Made by a program: the position numbers and the translations under genes. Positions 5,722 through 11,380 of a stretch of 11,380 nucleotides of DNA are shown piece after piece (within the stretch, counting starts at the first letter, position 1; each line of letters opens with the position of its first letter). Source of the DNA: an uncultured Lachnospiraceae bacterium. Its GTDB lineage: Bacteria; Bacillota_A; Clostridia; Lachnospirales; Lachnospiraceae. The notes under the pieces were generated by a model. That model was not told the DNA's origin. It saw nothing but the letters and a program-made list of their open reading frames with translations, and ran no database searches. The DNA is taken from positions 1-11,380 of the forward strand of contig CAJLNC010000077.1 in the NCBI GenBank assembly GCA_905207905.1, in the 5' to 3' direction.

Positions 5722-7797
5722 ATGGGATATCTTTTATCTGCGGATGGTGGCGGAACTAAGACGGAATTCTGTGTCTATCATACAGAAACCAAAGAAAACT
5801 TTTATTATAAGGCGGGAGGCAGCAATTATAAGTCCGTTGGACTGGAAGGTTTGCGGGAGACTCTTCAGGAAGGGAAACGGTGGCTGAAGGAGGTATTGGG
5901 AATTGAGCCCAACCAGTTAGAATATGCGGTATTCGGAATGTCAGGCTGTGATTCCAGAGAGGAGCATAGGCTGATTAGTGAGGTAATCCAAGAGACTGGA
6001 TATGAAATGGGAAAAACCTATTTGTGTAATGACGGAGAGCTTGCTTTTTATGCCCAGGCTCAGGCTCCGGGGGTTGTGATTATTGCAGGAACAGGTTCTG
6101 TGGTGATTGGGATTGACGAAAAGGGAGAAAGCAAACGAGTCGGTGGATGGGGATATGGCTTTAGTGATATCGGATCCGGATACTGGATTGGGAACGAAGC
6201 CATCAAACATACCCTGCTTTACTGTGACGGCTGCAGACCTTGCTCAGATTTGTGCCAGGCCATCCGTACCTTTTATGGCGCAAAAGATTTTGAAGAATTT
6301 CCTTATCTAATTACTCAGATACAGGAATATTCTGTGATTGCCCAATCTGCGGCAGAAGTGATACGGCTGGCCAGACAAGGATGCAGGGACGCAGAGGAGA
6401 TCCTATTAGAGGGGGCTGAAGTTCTGGCAAGTCAGGCGGCCAGTGTGTGCAGGAAGATGAAGTTTCAAAGGAAGGCATTGAGCATCGTATGTTCTGGAGG
6501 AACTATTGCAGAGGGGCATTACCGGCACATTTTAGAACGGAAATTAAGGGAGCATCTTCCGGAGATAGAGCTTACTGTGTGCCAGCAGAAAAATACTCCT
6601 TCCTACGGAGGAATCCGACTGGCAGAGGAAAAACGGAAAAAGCAGGGGCTGATGATTCAGATTTTTACCGGAGGATATCAGGGAAAATGCGCAAGGTTTC
6701 TGGAGATAAAGAAAAAACTGGATCTGGTGCTGGGCAGGCTTCCTATCAGAGCAATTATCATTGGCTGGTGTACAGAACGAAAATTATATGAACAGGTAAG
6801 AGCGTATTTAAAACCCTGGAAGATTGAATTGTATCTGTGGCTGCCTGTTTTTTCTGAGACCGGGCTTTTGAAAGACGCTCATTTGATGAGGGATTACAGG
6901 GAACGAAGCGTGGAAAGTTTCCATTTAAAAGAAGGAGAAAATTTTGAATTCTACTGTCCTTCGGATGAACAGAACCAGAGGAATGTTATTCAGATTTATG
7001 AAGAATATTTTGATGGATTAGGGTTTGACGGCGTCTTTTTAGATAAAATCCGCTATGGAGCTTTTTCCAACGGATTATCAGGAGTGTTCTCCTGCTTTTG
7101 TGAGAAATGCAGAGAAAAATATGCAGAATTTGGGTTGGATACTGAAAGTTTGATCGGGGAAATGAAACAGGTTGAAGAGGGAAAGCAGCTGCTTCCAAGG
7201 TCTTATAGAGAGGGAAGATATCAGTTTGAGAATCCGGTGTGGGAATCCTTTTTTGACTGTAAGGCAAGAATTTTAGAGGAAGCGTTAAAACCAATTACCC
7301 AGTACTTTAAGGATCGGGGTATGAAGGTGGGAATGGATTTGTTTGCACCATTCCTAGGCTATTTTTCCGGACAGCAGGCAAAGATTTTGGCAGAACAGGC
7401 GGATTTTGTAAAGCCTATGATGTATCGGATGACGAACGCTCCGGCAGGGCTGCCCTTTGAGTATCGGCAGTTTTTGAAGGAGACAGCCAGGGGGAGAGAA
7501 GAGGAGGCTTCCAGACAGTTCTGTAAAATTGTTGGTATTCAAGAGGAAAAGCTGGATCGCTTTGACCTTGATTTTGTAAAAAGAGAGCTCTCGAGTCTGA
7601 CTGCTCTTGGAACAAAAGTGTACTGTGGAATTGAAGTGAATCAGATTCCGGAAATAGCTGTAGTGACGCCGGATGAGATAGAGGAAAATTTGAGAGAATT
7701 GGGAGAAACGAAGATCAGCGGATTTGTGCTCTCCTGGGATCTGCTCTCAATGCCGGAAGAGAATATAAACGGTGTGATTTCAGTAATGGGTGGGTGA
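5722..7797 (+). CDS. Fusion: BadF/NAGK-type sugar kinase plus TIM-barrel glycosidase-like domain
   Basis: A 691-aa cytoplasmic protein with two parts and no signal peptide. Residues 1-305 form a BadF/BadG/BcrA/BcrD ATPase-family domain like N-acetylglucosamine kinase: phosphate loop ADGGGTKTE (7-15), catalytic Asp104 in LCNDGELA, second phosphate loop IAGTGSVVIG (121-130), GGWGYGFSDIGSGYWIG (141-157), the adenosine-site CSGGTIAEG (257-265) and PSYGGIRLA (293-301). Residues 311-691 look like a TIM barrel related to putative glycoside hydrolases. The alternating strands end in IIIGW, LYLWLPV, FDGVFLDKIRYG (435-446, with Asp441 a catalytic candidate), a CFCEKC cysteine group (458-463), VGMDLFAPF, FVKPMMY, VYCGIEVN (Glu638) and FVLSWD (668-673). 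The family is not named because I cannot place it securely. Such a protein could cleave an imported glycoside and phosphorylate the sugar. The joint at 6645-6655 suggests a recent one-base fusion of two genes. Confidence 0.85.
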   Translation: MGYLLSADGGGTKTEFCVYHTETKENFYYKAGGSNYKSVGLEGLRETLQEGKRWLKEVLGIEPNQLEYAVFGMSGCDSREEHRLISEVIQETGYEMGKTYLCNDGELAFYAQAQAPGVVIIAGTGSVVIGIDEKGESKRVGGWGYGFSDIGSGYWIGNEAIKHTLLYCDGCRPCSDLCQAIRTFYGAKDFEEFPYLITQIQEYSVIAQSAAEVIRLARQGCRDAEEILLEGAEVLASQAASVCRKMKFQRKALSIVCSGGTIAEGHYRHILERKLREHLPEIELTVCQQKNTPSYGGIRLAEEKRKKQGLMIQIFTGGYQGKCARFLEIKKKLDLVLGRLPIRAIIIGWCTERKLYEQVRAYLKPWKIELYLWLPVFSETGLLKDAHLMRDYRERSVESFHLKEGENFEFYCPSDEQNQRNVIQIYEEYFDGLGFDGVFLDKIRYGAFSNGLSGVFSCFCEKCREKYAEFGLDTESLIGEMKQVEEGKQLLPRSYREGRYQFENPVWESFFDCKARILEEALKPITQYFKDRGMKVGMDLFAPFLGYFSGQQAKILAEQADFVKPMMYRMTNAPAGLPFEYRQFLKETARGREEEASRQFCKIVGIQEEKLDRFDLDFVKRELSSLTALGTKVYCGIEVNQIPEIAVVTPDEIEENLRELGETKISGFVLSWDLLSMPEENINGVISVMGG

Positions 7798-7801
7798 AAA
7801 A

Positions 7802-9298
7802 ATGGGACATATTCTGGAAATGGAACAAATCTATAAAAGCTTCGGGCCGGTACAGGTTCTGGAAGGCATTGATTTTGAGCTGGAGAAAGGGGAAGTAAAG
7901 GCACTTCTTGGAGCCAACGGCGCAGGAAAGTCTACATTGATTAAGATTATAGGAGGAGTATATTCTCAGTCCTCAGGAACTATGCGGCTTCGGGGAAAAG
8001 CGGTACATTTTAAAAATACAGGGGAAGCAAAAAATAATGGGATCAGTGTTATCTACCAGGAATTGAGTTTAATCCCAACTCAGACAGTTTTGGAAAATCT
8101 TTTCCTTGGACGGGAAGAAGTGGGGATGGGTGGATTTTTACATAAAAAGGCTATGAGAGAAGAATACCTGAAGATTTGCAAAGATTTTCAGTTTGATATT
8201 GATCCAGATTCAGAGGTTTCCAAATTAAGCATTGCCAAGCAGCAGATGGTGGAAATTATGAAAGCGATTTCCTGCAACGCGGAGATTATTATTATGGATG
8301 AGCCGACTACCTCTCTGACAGCCGGTGAGAAGAAAGGACTGTTCCGTATCATTGGACAGTTGAAAGAGCGAGGGAAAAGTATTATTTATATTTCTCATAT
8401 TCTGGAAGAAGTTTTTCAGATCTGCGACAGTGCCAGCGTTATGAGAAATGGAGTTTTGGTAGGGACTTACCCCATCCGGGAATTGACGAAGGAAAAGATC
8501 ACCCAGATGATGACGGGAAACATTAATAGTGAGATCGCAGGGAGGAAGACTTGCTTTTCAGCAGATTATGGGAAGACTCCGGTACTCGAGGTTTCAGGAT
8601 TATCCAGGGACGGGGTGGTAAAGGATGTAAGCTTTCAGGTATATCCTGGGGAAGTAGTGGGATTTGCAGGGCTAGTAGGTGCCAAGCGCACAGAAATTGT
8701 AAATATGATTTTTGGAATTGACCGGAAAACGGCAGGAGAGATTCGAGTAAAAGGAAAGAAAGTGGAAATAAAGTCTCCGGCCCAGGCGATTGCCAACGGG
8801 ATCGGCCTAATTCCGGAAGACAGAAAACATTTGGGATTGATCCTGGGCCAGGAGGTTTATAAAAATGCCACAGCAGTGCAGATTGACCGATTTCGCAGAA
8901 GGGGATTTCTCGACCGGAAACGGGAACTGAAATTTACGCAGAAGGGGATTGAGAAGCTTGGCATTAAAGTCAACAGTCTTAGTCAGAAAGTAAAAGAATT
9001 AAGCGGAGGAAATCAGCAAAAAATCGTTGTTTCAAAATGGCTGGATCGGAATATGGAGTTACTTATTTATGATGAGCCTACAAAAGGAATTGACATTGCG
9101 GCAAAGGAAGATATTTTTCGTACTGTGGAAGAATTTTCAGGCAAAGGAACTGGCGTGATCTTCATTTCTTCTGACTTAGAGGAAGTTTTGCGGGTAGCAG
9201 ATCGGGTATTGGTGATACGGGATGGAGAAGTGGTAGGTCAGCTTGAGAATACGGATATCACAGTTCAGGATATTATGAATAAAATTTTTGATGTATAG
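7802..9298 (+). CDS. Sugar ABC importer ATP-binding protein, two NBDs (RbsA/MglA type)
   Basis: A 498-aa CUT2-family ATPase that drives monosaccharide import with the next two proteins. NBD1 has Walker A GANGAGKST (37-45), Q-loop Gln86, a degenerate signature LSIAKQQ (142-148), Walker B IIIMDEP (162-168) and the switch His199. NBD2 has a degenerate Walker A GLVGAKRTE (290-298, lacking the GKS/T), the full signature LSGGNQQ (400-406) and Walker B LLIYDEP (420-426). The FISSD in place of the switch His is usual for this family. Length is typical. ATG 7802 lies four bases after the upstream stop; an in-frame ATG 7790 inside the previous gene would add MGEK and lacks a better site. The weak GGTGGG/GGGTGA ribosome site and the tight spacing suggest translational coupling. 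Substrate not deducible. Confidence 0.93.
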   Translation: MGHILEMEQIYKSFGPVQVLEGIDFELEKGEVKALLGANGAGKSTLIKIIGGVYSQSSGTMRLRGKAVHFKNTGEAKNNGISVIYQELSLIPTQTVLENLFLGREEVGMGGFLHKKAMREEYLKICKDFQFDIDPDSEVSKLSIAKQQMVEIMKAISCNAEIIIMDEPTTSLTAGEKKGLFRIIGQLKERGKSIIYISHILEEVFQICDSASVMRNGVLVGTYPIRELTKEKITQMMTGNINSEIAGRKTCFSADYGKTPVLEVSGLSRDGVVKDVSFQVYPGEVVGFAGLVGAKRTEIVNMIFGIDRKTAGEIRVKGKKVEIKSPAQAIANGIGLIPEDRKHLGLILGQEVYKNATAVQIDRFRRRGFLDRKRELKFTQKGIEKLGIKVNSLSQKVKELSGGNQQKIVVSKWLDRNMELLIYDEPTKGIDIAAKEDIFRTVEEFSGKGTGVIFISSDLEEVLRVADRVLVIRDGEVVGQLENTDITVQDIMNKIFDV

Positions 9299-9308
9299 GG
9301 GGAAACTC

Positions 9309-10253
9309 ATGATGCAGAAGCGTAAACAAATTAATCTGAGAGAATATGGGGTGGTGATTGGCTTTCTGGTTCTTTGTATTGCTATTAGCATTGCATCGCC
9401 ATCCTTTGCAAGCCACAAGAATATACTAAATCTGCTGAGACAGTCGTCGATTGTGGGGATTATCGCATCCGGTATGACTTTTGTCATTATTTCCGGAAAT
9501 TTTGATATATCTGTGGGCGCGGTGGCAGCTTTTTCAGGAGCCATCATCATGAAGCTGGCTACTTCTGGTGTGAATATTTTTATCAGTATTTTAGCGGCGC
9601 TGTTATTGTGCGGAGTCATCGGGGGCATTAATGGCGTGTTTGTAGCAATTGTGAATATTCCGTCTTTGATTACCACTATGGCGATGGTGAGCGTGGTAAA
9701 GGGCGCTATGCTGCTTCTCACCGGAGGCTATCCTATTACAGAAAACATCCCGGTTTTGGATGTGATTGGAAACGGGTATCTTTGGGGAATCCCAGTTCCG
9801 GTGGTGATTTTTGCAGTGACAGTAGTGATTTCTCACATTGTTCTTACAAAAACCCGTTTTGGACGCTACGTGTATTCTGTGGGAGGCAATCAGGAGGCAG
9901 CCAGGCTGAATGGCATTCATGTGGAAGCATACAAAATTAAAGTATTTATCATTAATGCAGTGCTGGCAGGCCTGGCAGGAGTAGTGCTGGTGGGTAGAAT
10001 GGGGACGGCCAGCCCGGTAGCCGGAGACGGGTATGATATGGATGCCATTGCCTCTGTTGTAATTGGAGGGACTTCCGTGGCAGGGGGCTCAGGTTCTGTC
10101 CTAAAAACTGTAATCGGTGTGCTTTTGATGAGTGTAATTAACAATAGCTTTAATTTGCTGGGAGTGGATATGTATTTCCAGTATATTATAAAAGGTCTGA
10201 TTATCTTAGTTGCGGTGGGGTTTGATTCTTACAGCAAGAAAAAACTTGCTTGA
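9309..10253 (+). CDS. Sugar ABC importer permease (RbsC type)
   Basis: A 314-aa inner-membrane permease of the BPD_transp_2 family, probably a homodimer as in ribose importers. About eight to ten hydrophobic segments span most of the chain. Family landmarks are GMTFVIISGNFDISVGA (55-71), the substrate-path and ATPase-contact loop FGRYVYSVGGNQEAARLNGI (184-203), GLAGVVLVGRMG (221-232) and ASVVIGGTSVAGGSGS (248-263). Start: ATG 9309 (or 9312 directly after) has AGGGGGAAA (9297-9305) at good spacing. An in-frame ATG 9288 within the ATPase gene would add seven residues without a ribosome site. There is a single permease gene and no second, which is normal for CUT2 systems. It follows the ATPase by 10 bp and precedes the binding protein by 31 bp. 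Confidence 0.94.
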   Translation: MMQKRKQINLREYGVVIGFLVLCIAISIASPSFASHKNILNLLRQSSIVGIIASGMTFVIISGNFDISVGAVAAFSGAIIMKLATSGVNIFISILAALLLCGVIGGINGVFVAIVNIPSLITTMAMVSVVKGAMLLLTGGYPITENIPVLDVIGNGYLWGIPVPVVIFAVTVVISHIVLTKTRFGRYVYSVGGNQEAARLNGIHVEAYKIKVFIINAVLAGLAGVVLVGRMGTASPVAGDGYDMDAIASVVIGGTSVAGGSGSVLKTVIGVLLMSVINNSFNLLGVDMYFQYIIKGLIILVAVGFDSYSKKKLA

Positions 10254-10284
10254 AGAAAATAAAAAATGGAAAAGGAGAAGGAAT

Positions 10285-11238
10285 ATGAAAAAGAATGGGA
10301 AAAAAATGGCGGTACTGGGGGCAGCAATGATGGTTGCGACAACGATGTTTGCAGGTCTGGCACAGGCAGAGGAGCCTTATAAGATTGCAGTGCTTCTCCC
10401 TGGTCCTACTGGATATTTTGTGGCAACGAAGGAAGGCGTGGATGCTGCAGCGGAAGAATACGGGGTTGAGATTGAGTATGCAGATGCGCAGTGGGATGCC
10501 AGCAAACAGCTTTCCCAGGCAGAGGACTTTATGATTAAGGGCGTGGATTTATTGGCTCTTTGTTGTGTGGATTCTGCTTCGGCGGAAAAGATTGTAAAAT
10601 CTGCTGGAGAATCCGAAATTCCAGTATTGGCTTTTTGTAACGCTATTGGGGACAAGGAGACCGGAGAGTATGAAGGGCTGGTATCTTACGTAGGACAGAA
10701 TGAAGTGAACACTGGCGCTGTCACGGGTATGATTGCCAAGGAACTTCTTGGAGAGGAAGGCGGAAAGGCAATTCTGATTGAAGGTGTACCGGGAACGACT
10801 CCTCAGATTAACCGGAAAAAGGGATTGGAAGCAGAGTTAGAGGGATCTAATATTGAGATTATTTATAATCAGACCTCTAACTGGGAGAAGGAGCAGGCTT
10901 TAAAGATCGTGGAGGATATGATTCAGAAGGGAACAGAATTTGATATCGTAATCTGCCAGGACGATAACTCTGCAACGGGTGCAGGCCAGGCTCTGTCAGA
11001 GGCTGGTTTAAAGGACAGTGTAAAGGTAATTGGTCTTGGAGGAAGCAAAGATGGGTTACAGGCCATCAAGGATGGGACGATTGATGGAACTACGTATATG
11101 TCTGCTGTAGAAGAGGGCAGGCTTGCCATTGAGACCAGCGTGAAATTTTTAAACGGTGAAGAGGTGGCTCCTGTGACAGAGATTAAGCAGGTAGAGGTCA
11201 CTAAAGACAATGTGGATGAGTTTAAGGGAGAGTGGTAA
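10285..11238 (+). CDS. Sugar-binding protein of ABC importer (RbsB type, Peripla_BP_4), without lipobox
   Basis: A 317-aa extracellular solute-binding protein that would deliver the sugar to the permease. A signal peptide is clear: basic MKKNGKK, a hydrophobic core (about 8-24) and an AQA-EE cleavage site after residue 28. The mature part has the type I periplasmic fold: strand YKIAVLLPG (32-40), a first ligand loop TGYF (42-45), GVDLLALCC (86-94), VSYVGQNEVNTG (133-144), Arg177, ICQDDNSATGAGQAL (223-237) and VIGLGGSKDGLQAIKDG (248-264). Gram-positive binding proteins normally carry a lipobox Cys at the cleavage site; none is present among the first 40 residues. Start ATG 10285 follows AAAGGAGAAGG (10271-10281). 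Last gene of the operon. Confidence 0.93.
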   Translation: MKKNGKKMAVLGAAMMVATTMFAGLAQAEEPYKIAVLLPGPTGYFVATKEGVDAAAEEYGVEIEYADAQWDASKQLSQAEDFMIKGVDLLALCCVDSASAEKIVKSAGESEIPVLAFCNAIGDKETGEYEGLVSYVGQNEVNTGAVTGMIAKELLGEEGGKAILIEGVPGTTPQINRKKGLEAELEGSNIEIIYNQTSNWEKEQALKIVEDMIQKGTEFDIVICQDDNSATGAGQALSEAGLKDSVKVIGLGGSKDGLQAIKDGTIDGTTYMSAVEEGRLAIETSVKFLNGEEVAPVTEIKQVEVTKDNVDEFKGEW

Positions 11239-11314
11239 GAAGGCGTAGAAGAGGTTGTTTCTCAGAGAATAGCCTTGAATATAAAAAACATGTCGGAAAG
11301 GCAGTGTAAACATA

Positions 11315-11380
11315 GGAGGTGTTGTAAAATACCTCCGGCGGTACCCTTTCGGGTGATTTTTCTCCGAAAAATAACATCTT
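11315..11380. repeat. Palindromic intergenic repeat, copy 2 (cut by window end)
   Basis: Same element and same orientation as 3417-3482. Bases 11331-11377 are identical to 3433-3479, and only five of 66 aligned bases differ. It begins 77 bp after the stop of the binding-protein gene and reaches the loop of the central hairpin, where the window stops. In this copy the left end reads GGAGGT (11315-11320) and ACCTCC (11331-11336), a perfect local pair that is imperfect in copy 1. Confidence 0.85.

Noticed and set aside
9176..9721. A 181-codon - strand frame opposite the ATPase and permease genes
   Set aside because: Antisense shadow: Thr/Ile/Pro-rich composition is what the opposite strand of a permease gene gives.
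11253..11274. Weak hairpin after the binding-protein gene as an operon terminator
   Set aside because: About eight pairs, three of them G-T, with a mismatch and no T-run. The real terminator is not seen in the window.

Overview
The window reads as chromosomal DNA of a Gram-positive gut-type Clostridia, most likely Lachnospiraceae. The reasons are strong AGGAGG-type ribosome sites, consensus sigma-A promoters, a DUF4250 small protein, and RarA and LUD proteins of the type common in that family. No species is claimed. No rRNA, tRNA, CRISPR array, transposase or phage gene was seen.

Left part (1-3362), all on the + strand and mostly housekeeping: a complete 57-aa DUF4250 protein (39-212); a small unrecognised membrane protein with an acidic tail (364-915), preceded by a perfect 15-bp palindrome that covers an extended -10 promoter; a membrane-anchored NodB-type polysaccharide deacetylase (1049-1918); and the AAA+ ATPase RarA (2049-3362).

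Middle (3363-4604): a roughly 120-bp palindromic intergenic repeat, a strong bidirectional terminator, and a LUD-domain (LutC/YkgG-like) protein on the - strand (3635-4270). A 334-bp divergent intergenic region follows. It holds one good sigma-A promoter for each direction and a perfect AT-rich palindrome just after the + strand promoter.

Right part (4605-11238): a five-gene sugar-uptake operon. It comprises a ROK-family repressor, a 691-aa protein joining a BadF/NAGK-type sugar kinase to a TIM-barrel glycosidase-like domain, a two-domain RbsA/MglA-type ATPase, an RbsC-type permease and a secreted RbsB-type binding protein. The likely logic is that the binding protein, permease and ATPase import a small glycoside or amino sugar, the cytoplasmic fusion protein cleaves and/or phosphorylates it, and the ROK protein, sensing the sugar, releases the palindromic operator. 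The substrate cannot be read from the sequence.

A second copy of the intergenic repeat starts 77 bp after the last operon gene and runs off the window. The LUD gene plus the sugar operon are therefore framed by two same-orientation repeats about 7.9 kb apart. The items most worth following up are the kinase-barrel fusion, the frameshift-sized trace of two genes at its domain joint, the palindromes, and the binding protein without a lipobox.
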